A DNA stretch of 64,000 nt from Noviherbaspirillum sp. Root189 (lineage in GTDB: Bacteria > Pseudomonadota > Gammaproteobacteria > Burkholderiales > Burkholderiaceae_D), in contig NZ_LMHZ01000006.1 of the NCBI RefSeq assembly GCF_001428545.1, positions 62,001 to 126,000 of the forward strand, written 5' to 3'. A model generated the notes under the pieces. The model had not been told where the DNA came from, searched no databases, and saw only the letters and a list, made by a program, of their open reading frames with translations. Both the position numbers and the translations under genes were made by a program. The first letter of the stretch is position 1; each line of letters starts with the position of its first letter. This document shows, one piece after another, positions 19,175-28,916 of this stretch.

Positions 19175-20356
19175 CTATGCGGCGCTCAGGCTCGCGGTGC
19201 CGAGTTCGGCCAGCAAGCCCTGACGCACGCTCGCTTCCTGCGGTGCCACGCCGAAGCCGAGCAGGATGCCCTCATGGTCGAAGTAGCGGCAGACGATGCG
19301 TTCTCCATCCCGTGTCTCATGCCATCCACCATTGGTGTGGCCAACGGGTGGCGGCACCAGTGCGAGCGGAAAGGATGGCGTCTTGACGATGACGGGTGCT
19401 GCCTTGATGTCGATCGCGGTCGCGTCGCCGGTCAGCGTGCGGGCAATGGCGCGTGCGGCGGTCATCAATGGTGCAATATAGGGCAGAGTCTGGGGACGGC
19501 CGTCGCTGACCAGATACTCGGTGCAGTCACCCAATGCATACACAGCGGGATCGCTCGTCCTGCCGTACCGGTCAACCAGGATGCCGCGGTTTGTCGCCAG
19601 GCCGGCAGCTTGCGCCAGTCGGAGGTCCGGGCGCAAGCCAACCGCTGACAGCACGATATCCGCATCCAGAACAGCACCCGAGGCCAGTGTTACACGCAGC
19701 GATTCCGCGGCCCGGTCGATACGTGAGGCTGCCGTGCCAAGCTGCAGATTGACTCCGCGCTGCATGAGTGCGGACTGCAGTCCGCGTGACAGCGCAGGTG
19801 CGGCCAGCGCGGCCAGTGGTAACGGATTGGGGTCGACCAGCGTCACGCGATGTCCGGCGCCGGCAAGGTCATCGGCAAACTCGCAGCCTATCAGTCCTGC
19901 CCCAAGGATGGTTACCCGGGTGGATTCGCCGGTGCGGTCGATCGCGTCACGGAATTGCTGATAATCCTCGACGTGGTTGACTGAGCGCACGTCCTCGGCG
20001 CCATCGCCTTCTATCGCAAGACGTATCGGCTGGGCACCGACCGCAAGGATCAGCTTGTCGTACTCAAACGACGCGCTCGACGTGTTAACTGTCCTGGAAC
20101 CGGTATCAATGGTGTGGACACGTGTTCCGGTCATGATGGTGACGTTGAGCTGACCAGCCATGTTCGCTGCAGTCTGCGTGATCAGCTGCACCGCCGATTT
20201 GCCTTGCGCAAAGGCGTTTGACAGCATCGGCTTGGAATAAAAACCGCCATCGTCGGCAGTCAGGATAAGTAGCGGCCTGGTCTTGTCCAGCTTGCGAAAT
20301 TCACGTGCCAGTGTATAGCCCGCCATACCTGTGCCGATGATGATCGTGGGTGTCAT
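19175..20356 (-). CDS. Rubredoxin reductase (FAD/NAD(P)H-dependent)
   Basis: Flavoprotein of 393 residues that passes electrons from NAD(P)H to rubredoxin. The start at 20356 (MTPTIIIG) has a GAGGAAAG ribosome site. FAD-binding IIIGTGMAGYTLA is at the N terminus, a second dinucleotide fold VTILGAGLIGCEFADDLAGAGH lies at about residue 145, and the second FAD-contact ALGDC at about 275. The C-terminal domain resembles the RubB/AlkT-type reductases. It sits 23 bp downstream of a rubredoxin gene, which supports the assignment over other NAD(P)/FAD oxidoreductases. Confidence 0.9.
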   Translation of the reverse strand: MTPTIIIGTGMAGYTLAREFRKLDKTRPLLILTADDGGFYSKPMLSNAFAQGKSAVQLITQTAANMAGQLNVTIMTGTRVHTIDTGSRTVNTSSASFEYDKLILAVGAQPIRLAIEGDGAEDVRSVNHVEDYQQFRDAIDRTGESTRVTILGAGLIGCEFADDLAGAGHRVTLVDPNPLPLAALAAPALSRGLQSALMQRGVNLQLGTAASRIDRAAESLRVTLASGAVLDADIVLSAVGLRPDLRLAQAAGLATNRGILVDRYGRTSDPAVYALGDCTEYLVSDGRPQTLPYIAPLMTAARAIARTLTGDATAIDIKAAPVIVKTPSFPLALVPPPVGHTNGGWHETRDGERIVCRYFDHEGILLGFGVAPQEASVRQGLLAELGTASLSAA

Positions 20357-20379
20357 GCTTTCCTCGCGCTGCAGTTCGA

Positions 20380-20544
20380 TTAGATGGCAACCATGTCGAA
20401 GTCGGCTTTCGCCACGCCGCAATCCGGGCATTCCCAGTCGGCGGGAATGTCATCCCATTTCGTGCCGGGGGCGATGCCTTCTTCGGGCAAGCCTGCCGCT
20501 TCGTCATAGATAAAGCCGCAAACGATGCATTGATAGGTTTTCAT
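20380..20544 (-). CDS. Rubredoxin
   Basis: Small iron-sulphur-type electron carrier, 54 residues, holding one Fe by four cysteines. The pairs are CIVCG (Cys6, Cys9) and CPDCG (Cys39, Cys42), and [25 protein letters not shown] between them is the classic rubredoxin core. An AGAGGA ribosome site precedes the ATG at 20544. It lies between rubrerythrin and rubredoxin reductase, its likely electron partners. Confidence 0.97.
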   Translation of the reverse strand: MKTYQCIVCGFIYDEAAGLPEEGIAPGTKWDDIPADWECPDCGVAKADFDMVAI

Positions 20545-20623
20545 GCAAGTCCTCTCTGATTCTAAAGTTTGATTGATGATGCGATGCGAAGATCACTACC
20601 GTCCGGGAACCGTTGCCGGCCCG

Positions 20624-21100
20624 TCACTCCGTCGTCGCGGCCAGCACCTTGCGGTAATTGTTGGCGTGGCGCTCTTCTACCTTTGCCAGTGCGGCAAAGC
20701 GCTTCGCAGCCATCTCCAGCGTGCGGCGGAAAGCGTCGGCATGCTCCTTCGACTCCGCGATCTGCTCGTCGAATTCGGCCACGGCTGCTGCATTGCCTTC
20801 CTGGACCGCAAGATGCCGGAACTGCGGGTACATCTCGGTATATTCATAGGTTTCCCCTTCGATCGCGATTTCAAGCGCCTTGGCCGGAGTGAGCTTTGCT
20901 TTTGGATACAGCAGGTCCAGGTGGCCGAATGCGTGCATGACTTCCTGGTCCGCGGTCTCTTCAAAGATCCTGGCCACATCGTCCGCACCGGCCTCGCGTG
21001 CCAGCTTGGCGAAGTAACGGTATTTGATGTGCGCCATCGACTCGCCCGCAAAAGCGGCTTCGAGGTTCTTCACGGTGACGAAATCCTGTTGCGTTGCCAT
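20624..21100 (-). CDS. Rubrerythrin, ferritin-like domain only
   Basis: Diiron peroxidase, 158 residues, with the ExxH-type ligand helices: AFAGESMAHIKYRYFAKLA, EETADQEVMHAFGHLDLL, YTEMYPQFRHLAVQEGN and AESKEHADAFRRTLE. Classic rubrerythrin has a rubredoxin-like C-terminal domain with four Cys; none is present here, so electrons must come from a separate carrier, most simply the neighbouring rubredoxin. It is the first gene of the set on the minus strand, 79 bp before rubredoxin. Probable role: H2O2 removal. Confidence 0.92.
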   Translation of the reverse strand: MATQQDFVTVKNLEAAFAGESMAHIKYRYFAKLAREAGADDVARIFEETADQEVMHAFGHLDLLYPKAKLTPAKALEIAIEGETYEYTEMYPQFRHLAVQEGNAAAVAEFDEQIAESKEHADAFRRTLEMAAKRFAALAKVEERHANNYRKVLAATTE

Positions 21101-21340
21101 GGTTTACTCCTTTGTCTGTTTGATTTATAAAATGAATCAACTTGAAGAAGATAATAGTTTTTTACATTAAATAAAGAAAATTGATTGTTTATATGAATCT
21201 GATAGTTTTTCGGTTCAAACAGGAAACCTCGCGATTCTGGTACCAAACGTCAACTTAACTAGGACAAATACGTATGATTTGTGACTATTCCCTCTGATAA
21301 AATCAGACGCTTTCCGCAAGCTAAAAAGGAAGGCCACATC

Positions 21341-23653
21341 ATGGAATCATCGACGGATCAAAAAGAAGCGCTTCGCCAGCAATTACGGCAGGCTGCACTC
21401 GAGTACCATGAATTCCCGACCCCCGGAAAGATCAGTGTCACACCGACCAAGCAGCTGACCAACCAGCGCGATCTGGCACTGGCTTATTCCCCGGGCGTGG
21501 CTGCGGCTTGCGAAGAGATCGTCATCGATCCGGCCAATGCCTTCAAATACACCGCGCGCGGCAACCTCGTTGCGGTCATCACCAACGGTACCGCGGTACT
21601 CGGCCTTGGCAATATTGGCCCGCTGGCCTCCAAGCCGGTCATGGAAGGCAAGGGCGTGCTGTTCAAGAAGTTCGCCGGCATTGACGTGTTCGACATTGAA
21701 ATCAACGAGACCGACCCGGACAAGCTGTGCGACATCATCGCCGCGCTGGAACCCACCTTTGGCGGTGTCAATCTTGAAGACATCAAGGCGCCCGAGTGCT
21801 TCTACATCGAGCGCAAACTGCGTGACCGCATGAAGATTCCGGTCTTCCACGACGACCAGCATGGCACCGCCATTATCGTCGGTGCAGCCATCCTCAACGG
21901 CCTCAAGGTCGTCGGCAAGGACATCAAGAATTGCAAACTTGTCGTCTCCGGAGCAGGTGCAGCTGCCCTGGCCTGTCTAGACCTGATCGTCGACCTCGGC
22001 TTCCCGATCGAAAATATTTTTGTTACCGACCTTGCCGGCGTGGTCTATAAAGGCCGTACCGAACTAATGGATCCTGACAAGGAGCGTTTCGCGCAGGAGA
22101 CCAGCGCACGTACATTGTCCGACGTGATCCCGGATGCCGATATTTTCCTCGGCCTGTCCGCCGGCGGCGTGCTGAAGCCTGAAATGGTCGCCAGAATGAA
22201 GGCGCGTCCGCTGATCCTGGCCCTGGCCAACCCGACACCGGAAATCCTGCCTGAAGAAGTCAAGGCGGTGCGCAACGATGCCGTCATCGCGACCGGTCGT
22301 TCCGACTATCCCAACCAGGTCAACAACGTCCTGTGCTTCCCGTATATTTTCCGCGGCGCACTCGACTGCGGCGCGACCACCATTACGCGTGAAATGGAAA
22401 TCGCGGTGGTGCATGCGATTGCCGACCTGGCGCAGGCCGAGCAATCCGATATCGTTGCTACGGCCTACGGCATCAGCAACCTGTCGTTCGGCCCGGAATA
22501 CCTGATTCCGAAACCTTTCGACCCGCGCCTGATGATCAAGATCGCGCCGGCAGTCGCCAAGGCGGCGGAAGAGTCCGGTGTCGCTTCGCGCCCGATCCAG
22601 GACATGCAGGCGTATATCGACAGCCTGCAGCAATTCGTCTACCGCAGCGGCACCTTCATGAAGCCGATCTTCCAGATCGCGAAGAAGGCACCGGCGGCCC
22701 GCAAACGCATCGTGTTTGCCGAAGGCGAAGAAGAGCGTGTGCTGCGTGCGGTGCAGGTCGTGATCGACGAAAAGCTGGCACAGCCCATTCTCGTCGGCCG
22801 TCCCGCCGTGCTGGCGCAGCGCATCGAGAAGTTTGGCTTGCGCATGCGGCCGGAAGTGGATTTCGAAACGATCAATCCTGAATACGACGAGCGTTATCGT
22901 GAGTTCTGGCAGGAATACCTTGCGATGACCCGTCGCAAGGGTGTGACCGAGCAGTACGCAAAACTGGAAATGCGCCGCCGCCATACCTTGATCGGCGCGA
23001 TGATGATCCATAAGGGCGCGGCCGATGGCATGATCTGCGGCACCTTCGGCACCACTGCGCTGCACCTGCATTATATTGACCAGGTGCTCGGCAAGCGCGA
23101 AGGCGTCAATGTCTACGCCGCGATGAATGCGCTGATCCTCCCGGATCGCCAGGTTGCGATGGTAGACACGCACGTCAATGAAAACCCGACGGCCGAACAG
23201 CTTGCCGAGATCACCATCCTGGCCGCGGAGGAAATGCGTCGTTTCGGCCTGTTGCCGCGCGCCGCGCTGCTGTCGCATTCCAATTTCGGCACCAGCAACA
23301 GCGAATCGGCCCGCAAGATGCGTGCGGCGCTCGAGATCATCCGCGAACGTGCGCCGGATCTGGAAGCCGATGGCGAAATGCACGGCGACACCGCTCTGGA
23401 TCCAGTTCTCCTGAAAACCGTGATGCCGGATTCGCCGCTCAAGCGTGACGCCAATCTGCTGGTGCTGCCGAATATCGACGCGGCCAACATTTCGTACAAT
23501 CTGCTGAAAACCGCTGCCGGCAACGGCATCGCCATTGGCCCGATCCTGCTCGGCTGTTCCAAACCGGTTCACGTGCTGACACCGTCGGCAACGGTTCGTC
23601 GTATCGTCAACATGACAGCGCTGTGCGTCATGGATGCCGTGGCCGAGCGTTAA
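21341..23653 (+). CDS. maeB: NADP-dependent malic enzyme with phosphotransacetylase-like domain
   Basis: Converts malate to pyruvate and CO2 with NADP. The 770-residue protein is the MaeB hybrid type: malic enzyme (about 1-430; [48 protein letters not shown], Rossmann [13 protein letters not shown]) joined to a phosphotransacetylase-like half (about 440-770; [20 protein letters not shown]). In characterised MaeB proteins the second half is regulatory and binds acetyl-CoA. The start ATG at 21341 follows AAAAAGGAAGG. It is divergent from rubrerythrin. Confidence 0.96.
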   Translation: MESSTDQKEALRQQLRQAALEYHEFPTPGKISVTPTKQLTNQRDLALAYSPGVAAACEEIVIDPANAFKYTARGNLVAVITNGTAVLGLGNIGPLASKPVMEGKGVLFKKFAGIDVFDIEINETDPDKLCDIIAALEPTFGGVNLEDIKAPECFYIERKLRDRMKIPVFHDDQHGTAIIVGAAILNGLKVVGKDIKNCKLVVSGAGAAALACLDLIVDLGFPIENIFVTDLAGVVYKGRTELMDPDKERFAQETSARTLSDVIPDADIFLGLSAGGVLKPEMVARMKARPLILALANPTPEILPEEVKAVRNDAVIATGRSDYPNQVNNVLCFPYIFRGALDCGATTITREMEIAVVHAIADLAQAEQSDIVATAYGISNLSFGPEYLIPKPFDPRLMIKIAPAVAKAAEESGVASRPIQDMQAYIDSLQQFVYRSGTFMKPIFQIAKKAPAARKRIVFAEGEEERVLRAVQVVIDEKLAQPILVGRPAVLAQRIEKFGLRMRPEVDFETINPEYDERYREFWQEYLAMTRRKGVTEQYAKLEMRRRHTLIGAMMIHKGAADGMICGTFGTTALHLHYIDQVLGKREGVNVYAAMNALILPDRQVAMVDTHVNENPTAEQLAEITILAAEEMRRFGLLPRAALLSHSNFGTSNSESARKMRAALEIIRERAPDLEADGEMHGDTALDPVLLKTVMPDSPLKRDANLLVLPNIDAANISYNLLKTAAGNGIAIGPILLGCSKPVHVLTPSATVRRIVNMTALCVMDAVAER

Positions 23654-23660
23654 TCCGCGA

Positions 23661-23745
23661 GGCGCTCCTGAAAATCAGGAGCGCCTATCAAAGCAAGAGC
23701 GCACATAAGAAAGCCGTTCTTCCAAAAGGGGGAGCGGCTTTTCTA
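23661..23745 (+). terminator. Two hairpins downstream of maeB
   Basis: First hairpin: 11-bp perfect stem GGCGCTCCTGA / TCAGGAGCGCC (23661-23685, AAA loop), without a T-run. Second: AAAGCCGTTC / GAGCGGCTTT with one G-T pair, followed by TTCTATT (about 23709-23745), which looks like the actual terminator. Confidence 0.75.
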
Positions 23746-23846
23746 TTGGCTTATTTATTACGGGCGGTACAAGTCGAGCGGATGCAAACCCGCAGATGAG
23801 GCGAGATGCCGCCCCTCGGGTAATTCAGAGGCAGCAAGAACCGGAA

Positions 23847-24776
23847 CTACTGTTCGCTGCGCGTCTGCTCAAGCAGCTTCTTCAACGGGACGCGACCAGT
23901 CTGCACCAGCGGCGCGGCACGATCGCAATGCGCGAGCTGATCATCAAAGAAAATATGCGGTTTGAATGCGGCCAGCACATCGGATTTCGCGACGCCGCCC
24001 ATGAAGAATGTTTCATCAATCGCGACATTCCATGCACGCAGCGTCCGGATAACGCGTTCATGAGCGGGCGAGGAACGTGCGGTGACCAGCGCAGTTCTGA
24101 TGGGTCCGGAGCGACCATCGGGTGAGGTGAAATTATTCTGGATATACGACAGGGCCTTGAGCAAGCGCGCAAACGGACCTTCCGGCAAAGGCTTGAGCGC
24201 GTTCTCGCGTTCATGATCTTCAAAGGCCTCGATGCCTTGCGTCTGGTAAATCAGTTCCGATTCATCCGAGAAAATCACCGCGTCGCCATCGAAGGCAATG
24301 CGGATCTGATCAAGTTCTTCGAACGCGTTTTCCGGTTTCTGATAGAGCAGGGCGGACGCTACACCGGAATTGATTGCCGCCTGCACATCGTCCTCATGCA
24401 ACGACAGGAACAGGCTGACATTAAATGCGTGCAAATAGGGTGCCAGCGGCGCTCCTCCTGACAACACCGCACGTGTGATGTCAAGATCATAATGACGGAT
24501 TGAATTAAAAATCCGCATCGACGTCTCAGAAGAATTGCGTGACATGATGACGACTTCCACGAAACGTTGGTTATGTACCAGCATGTTCAGCTTAAGCAGC
24601 GCTCTGACAAGCGCAAAGCCTGAACCAAGTTTCAGGATTTCATTCTCATGATCGATCTGATGTTTCCTGTAAGCCTCGAGCCCCTGCGTACGAAAGATCG
24701 TTTCTTCTGCTTCCAGGTCAAATAATGCACGGGAAGAAATACCTACGACCAGCAGATTGTCGAGAGAAAAGGGCAT
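23847..24776 (-). CDS. 5'-nucleotidase (NT5C1/cN-I family)
   Basis: A 309-residue protein matching the cytosolic 5'-nucleotidase family best known from animals and also found in proteobacteria. Haloacid-dehalogenase features: LVVGISSRALFDLE at the N terminus (here with Ser in place of the usual first Asp region), IAFDGDAVIFSDESE in the middle (likely catalytic aspartates), and ETFFMGGVAKSDVLAAFKPHIFFDDQLAHC at the end (metal-binding DDQ). The start ATG 24776 (MPFSLDNLL) fits the family. Expected reaction: hydrolysis of AMP or other nucleoside monophosphates. It stands alone. Confidence 0.85.
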   Translation of the reverse strand: MPFSLDNLLVVGISSRALFDLEAEETIFRTQGLEAYRKHQIDHENEILKLGSGFALVRALLKLNMLVHNQRFVEVVIMSRNSSETSMRIFNSIRHYDLDITRAVLSGGAPLAPYLHAFNVSLFLSLHEDDVQAAINSGVASALLYQKPENAFEELDQIRIAFDGDAVIFSDESELIYQTQGIEAFEDHERENALKPLPEGPFARLLKALSYIQNNFTSPDGRSGPIRTALVTARSSPAHERVIRTLRAWNVAIDETFFMGGVAKSDVLAAFKPHIFFDDQLAHCDRAAPLVQTGRVPLKKLLEQTRSEQ

Positions 24777-24990
24777 GACGTTGACTGTATGGGGCGTACC
24801 AGGGCTATGAGTGAAACCACAAGTGCTGGCGCTGTACAACCGCCATCCACATTAGTATAACCGGCGGTTACCCAGTCTCGCGTCATCGTGGAGCGAGTCA
24901 TGGTGCAGCGAGAATGGATTATCTGCTTGCCAATTGAAGGCGAAAGGTTTGAACATCAAGAACAACAATGCACAAAAACAGTTTCCAAAA

Positions 24991-25016
24991 TAAAAAACGC
25001 ACCTCTGAGGGTGCGT
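24991..25016 (-). terminator. Terminator of tRNA-Leu
   Basis: Stem ACGCACC(T) / (G)GGTGCGT; on the minus strand the stem is followed by a run of six T. It lies 18 bp past the tRNA 3' end. Confidence 0.8.
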
Positions 25017-25034
25017 ATTTATACTGCTTACGAT

Positions 25035-25121
25035 TGGTGCCGAGAGCCGGAATCGAACCGGCACGCTGTCTCCAGCGCGGGATTTTGAGTCCCGTGCGTC
25101 TACCTATTCCGCCATCTCGGC
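25035..25121 (-). tRNA. tRNA-Leu (anticodon CAA)
   Basis: 87-nt gene with a long variable arm, as expected of leucine tRNA. Acceptor GCCGAGA pairs with TCTCGGC, and A73 and CCA are encoded. The anticodon stem GGGA/TCCC encloses CT-CAA-AA, reading UUG. T-loop GTTCGATT is canonical. Confidence 0.96.
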
Positions 25122-25248
25122 AACGCGACCGCTATTATCGCCGATTTGCAGCAATCGAGCAACACGGATGCTGCCCGATTACATTGTCATATCGGAATCG
25201 AAAGGCGTATCATCGCCTACTTCCTGTTCATTACCTCGCATTATATTA

Positions 25249-27204
25249 ATGAAGTCCGCCAAAATCCGCGAGATCGTCCTCGGCAAAGCATTAGACCCAA
25301 TGAAGAGCGAGACCCGCCACTCGCTTGCCCTGGTCGCCTTTCTTGCCTGGGTCGGTCTGGGGGCGGATGGATTATCGTCGTCCGCATACGGACCAGAAGA
25401 AACTTTCCGGGCCCTTGGCGAGCACAGTCATCTTGGCCTTTACATGGCGCTCGCCACGGCCATCACCGTATTCATTATTGCGCTGGCATACAACCAGGTG
25501 ATTGAGTTGTTCCCGACAGGCGGCGGCGGTTACCGGGTCGCTTCCATCCTGGTCGGCCCTTATCTCGGTCTTATAGCCGGTTGCGCGCTGATCCTTGACT
25601 ATGTCCTCACCGTGGCGATCTCTGTCGCGGCTGGCGTGGAAGCGCTTGCATCCCTGTTGCCGCTCGGATTCCATCCCTACAAATTACCTGCCGAAGCTTT
25701 CTTCATCGGCCTGTTAATCATCCTTAACCTGCGCGGCATGAAGGAAGCCATCCGCATCCTGTTGCCGATCTTCCTTGGGTTTGTGGTTACGCATTTTGCG
25801 TTGATCGTCTACGGCATATTCGCCCATGCATCCTACCTGCCGTCACTGATACCGAGCACTTTGTCGGAAACGACTTCACTGGCCGACAACATTGGCTGGA
25901 TCAGTGTGGCCGGCATGCTGCTGCTGGCTTATTCGCAGGGCGGCGGCACTTATACCGGCCTGGAAGCAGTATCGAACAACGTTAATATTCTTGCCGAACC
26001 GCGCGTGCACACCGGCAAGATGACTATGATCTACATGGCATTATCGCTCGCTTTCACAGCCAGCGGCATCATCCTGCTTTATCTCTTGTGGGATGCCAAG
26101 CCGGTTGAAGGGCAGACGCTGAATGCATCTACCTTTCGCGCCATCATTGAAAGCCTCGGCTTCAGCGCCTGGAGCAATCAGATTGCCTTGACCCTGGTAC
26201 TGGCGTTCGAGGCGGGTCTGCTGTTCGTTGCGGCTAATACCGGTTTCCTCGGTGGACCGGCGGTGTTGTCGAATATGGCGGCGGATTCCTGGGTTCCGCA
26301 CAAATTCCGTTACCTCTCGACCCGCCTTGTCACGCAAAACGGTATCCTCGTGATGGGCATCGCGGCGCTTGCGATCCTGTTCTGGACCGGCGGCAGCGTC
26401 ACGCTGCTAGTCGTGTTGTATTCGGTATCGGTGTTCCTCACCTTCGCCATTTCGCTTTTCGGTTTATGCCTGTACTGGTGGCGCCATCGCGACCAGCAAT
26501 ACTGGATGCGTCGCCTGTTGTTGTCGCTGACCGGCTTTATCATCTGCGCCGGTATCCTGTGCGTATTGCTGGTTGAAAAGTTCACCGAAGGCGGTTGGGC
26601 TGCAGCAGTCATCATCGGCGCAATTGCGGCGCTATGCATCTATATCCGCAACCATTACCGCGATACCAAGAATGCGATTCACCAGGTGGACCAAGTGTTC
26701 GCCAACCAGCCATTCGGCAGCCATGTCGGTGCCATTGATCCGGACCCTGAGGCGCAGACGGCAATCTTCATCGTCGGCTCATCGCGAGGCGGTGGCCTGC
26801 ATGCGTTGCTCTGGGTGCAGCGCATGTTCCCAGGGCACTTCAAGAACTTCATTTTTGTGAACGCACGGACAGTGGACTCGCATGCTTATGGCGGAGAGGG
26901 TGCTGTCGAACACTTACGCGCCGAAGCGAATGCCACCCTCAAGTTCTTCGTCGATTTTTGCCACAGCCATAATATGGCGTCGGCAGCTTATCTGGGATTC
27001 GGTACAGATGTGGTCGACGAAGTAACCAAGCTATGCGAAACCATCAACAAGGAATATCCAAATTCCATTTTCTTCACCAGCAAACTGATCTTTGAACACG
27101 ACAACTGGTTCACCCGCTTATTGCATAACCAGGCGGCATTGGCGATTCAGCGCAGGCTGCATTTCGAGAGTTTGCAAATGGTGATTCTGCCGATGAAAGT
27201 CTAA
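25249..27204 (+). CDS. APC-superfamily permease, KimA/YdaO-like
   Basis: A 651-residue integral membrane protein with about 12 helices in the first 460 residues and a soluble C-terminal domain of roughly 150. The N-terminal block LGKALDPMKSETRHSLALVAFLAWVGLGADGLSSSAYGPEE resembles that of KimA, the high-affinity potassium importer of Bacillus, and of related APC permeases, more than classical amino-acid permeases. FPTGGGGYRVAS in helix 2 is also conserved. Potassium transport is inferred from similarity that I recognise but cannot test. The start at 25249 is preferred; 27 upstream codons have no ribosome site. Confidence 0.82.
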   Translation: MKSAKIREIVLGKALDPMKSETRHSLALVAFLAWVGLGADGLSSSAYGPEETFRALGEHSHLGLYMALATAITVFIIALAYNQVIELFPTGGGGYRVASILVGPYLGLIAGCALILDYVLTVAISVAAGVEALASLLPLGFHPYKLPAEAFFIGLLIILNLRGMKEAIRILLPIFLGFVVTHFALIVYGIFAHASYLPSLIPSTLSETTSLADNIGWISVAGMLLLAYSQGGGTYTGLEAVSNNVNILAEPRVHTGKMTMIYMALSLAFTASGIILLYLLWDAKPVEGQTLNASTFRAIIESLGFSAWSNQIALTLVLAFEAGLLFVAANTGFLGGPAVLSNMAADSWVPHKFRYLSTRLVTQNGILVMGIAALAILFWTGGSVTLLVVLYSVSVFLTFAISLFGLCLYWWRHRDQQYWMRRLLLSLTGFIICAGILCVLLVEKFTEGGWAAAVIIGAIAALCIYIRNHYRDTKNAIHQVDQVFANQPFGSHVGAIDPDPEAQTAIFIVGSSRGGGLHALLWVQRMFPGHFKNFIFVNARTVDSHAYGGEGAVEHLRAEANATLKFFVDFCHSHNMASAAYLGFGTDVVDEVTKLCETINKEYPNSIFFTSKLIFEHDNWFTRLLHNQAALAIQRRLHFESLQMVILPMKV

Positions 27205-27351
27205 CATCCGTACTTCCCTAATCGGGTCCACGGTAGTGCCTCAACGGATTGACTTATCGTCTAACCGTTACGCTCAACTCAATGTAATTCGAAGGCTCGG
27301 TATCACGCGCGTTGGACGCAAGACGTTCTGGTGCTAGCAAGAGCCCTTCAG

Positions 27352-27747
27352 TCAAGGGCCCAAGGCGTTGACGTCGGCTTCATGCAGCCACATGATGGCG
27401 CCAGTCATATCATTGTAGAAAACGCGATAGTCGCCTTCACCAAACGCCAATCGGGCGAGATAGGCGAGCTTTGCGTTCGGTACGACAATCGCCCGTCGGA
27501 ATGGGACTCTCTCAAGTCGTTCGTCCAGTGCGCGCTGTGACAGCACAACATCCACGGAAGGCGGCTCCATCTCGAGGGCGTCGAGCAAGACACGCCCATG
27601 GCCGAGGTCTTCAACGAGCTGGAGAATCTGTTCCTGGCATTGGCGCAATAGCTGTTGCGTCGGTACGCCCCTGATACGGCCAAGGATGAGATCACCCACG
27701 GGTTCAACCCAGAGCTGCGGGATCGGTTGGTAAGTTGCGATTGTCAT
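27352..27747 (-). CDS. Conserved hypothetical protein (possible STAS/SpoIIAA-like fold)
   Basis: 131 residues starting MTIATYQPIPQLWVEPVGDLILGRIRG. The pattern of short strands and helices, with GRVLLDALEMEPPSVDVVL in the middle and ERVPFRRAIVVPNAKLAYLARLAFGEGDYRVFYND later, recalls the small SpoIIAA-like (STAS) proteins that some proteobacteria carry, but no defining motif is present. It has no signal peptide or membrane helix. Isolated on the minus strand. A start 16 codons upstream is also possible. Confidence 0.6.
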   Translation of the reverse strand: MTIATYQPIPQLWVEPVGDLILGRIRGVPTQQLLRQCQEQILQLVEDLGHGRVLLDALEMEPPSVDVVLSQRALDERLERVPFRRAIVVPNAKLAYLARLAFGEGDYRVFYNDMTGAIMWLHEADVNALGP

Positions 27748-28299
27748 GGCAAGCGAAGAAAGCAGATTTCCTCGAATCATACGCGCGCGTTTCACCGTGA
27801 TGGGAATGCCAGGTAGAAATCTTGAGAACCATCAAATTACTGGCTCTGACTCTTGTGTGGAGGCTAGGTGGATACGATAAAACAGACAGCCATTTGCCGG
27901 GCTGTCCGTCTCACCACCGTAGCGAAACAGGCAATAGCTAGTATGAAAAAGACTGTGCATTTATACAGTTTATTCCTGCCTGAAAGGAGAAAATGCGGCT
28001 ACGATTAAGACAGCCAGTCAGGTAAAAATGGTTGTCCTGCGTTTAATATTGACGACGCATTATTGTTATTCGGCACTGCCTTACTGCACTGGACGTCTAT
28101 CCGATTGATCATCAACTTATTGAAGACTTTTGTGTGCAAGGAATACGTCGACGAGTACATGCCGCGTTCGGTTCGCGTCGAGTAATGCGAACAAAGTCGG
28201 AAACGGAATCCCTCCCAGGCTGGTCGTTCTCCGATGTACTATGCGGACACTGTCACACCAGCGATGTGCTGGTCTGCGCATCCCTTATAAGAAAGCATC
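27748..28299. other. 552-bp region without a convincing gene
   Basis: More AT-rich than its neighbours. Contents: a hairpin at 27882-27909 (ACAGACAGCC / GGCTGTCCGT, one mismatch) that on the minus strand leads into a GTTTTAT run; a LexA-box-like CTGT-N8-ACAG at 27953-27968; and several very short frames. One begins MKKTVHLYSLF at 27942 and stops after 21 codons. The same reading frame then continues open for about 55 codons (…FGTALLHWTSIRLIINLL…) to 28183, which could be a decayed gene. The 3' part should hold the promoter of the DUF2939 gene. Confidence 0.5.
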
Positions 28300-28839
28300 A
28301 TGAAAAAAGTTGTTATCGTCGCCGTCGCGCTGGTCAGCCTACTGGGTATGGCCAGTTATTTCAGCCCGCACTGGACGCTATATCGGATGCGCAGCGCGGT
28401 TGAAAGCCGGGATTACAAGGCGTTTTCATCGTATGTCGATTTCACTTCACTGCGTAACAGCTTTAAACAGCAGATGACAGGGAAAGGCGACGACGACAGG
28501 GTCGATCAGGATAACGGCAATCCACTGGAGCCACTAACGCGCGCGATCGTCAGCGGCCTGGCGGGGCCGTTGATTGATGTGATGCTGACACCGGCCGGTG
28601 TTATCGAGATGCTGGGCGCTGGCAAGCCTGGTGTAACGCAATCGGTGGTTGCGAGCACTGTGACCCAGGTACCGAACATTTCGGCGCTTCCCGACATGAA
28701 ATTGTCTTATCGTGGTTGGGACAATGTGCTGTTTCGCGCTGAAGGGTTGCCGGAAGCAAGCGGGTATTTTGTGCTTCAGCGCCAGGGGTGGTGGACCTGG
28801 AAACTGGCCGCAGTGGAATTGAACACTGCGACCAAATAA
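28300..28839 (+). CDS. DUF2939 family protein
   Basis: A 179-residue exported or anchored protein: hydrophobic N terminus (residues 4-22, VVIVAVALVSLLGMASYF), then SPHWTLYRMRSAVESRDYKAFSSYVDFTSLRNSFKQQM, which is the DUF2939 signature (repeated acidic helix then VDF.xLR). Function unknown. The C-terminal half (PDMKLSYRGWDNVLFRAEG and WWTWKLAAVEL) looks like beta strands. It is preceded by AAGAAAGC and starts at ATG 28300. No obvious partner. Confidence 0.8.
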   Translation: MKKVVIVAVALVSLLGMASYFSPHWTLYRMRSAVESRDYKAFSSYVDFTSLRNSFKQQMTGKGDDDRVDQDNGNPLEPLTRAIVSGLAGPLIDVMLTPAGVIEMLGAGKPGVTQSVVASTVTQVPNISALPDMKLSYRGWDNVLFRAEGLPEASGYFVLQRQGWWTWKLAAVELNTATK

Positions 28840-28916
28840 TGTTCTCAGGTGCCTCCTGCGCCAATTCCTGGTCTTGCTGAGTCAGCACGCGGCTCCCATA
28901 GACATGGCATGTGTCC

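Noticed and set aside
22064-23572. A 502-codon open frame antisense to maeB
   Set aside because: The strand is fully explained by the malic enzyme. Codon bias of GC-rich genes often leaves one open antisense frame.
27953-27968. Perfect CTGT-N8-ACAG LexA-type box
   Set aside because: Eight fixed bases occur about once per 64 kb by chance and no SOS-type gene follows. Kept only as part of a low-interest finding.
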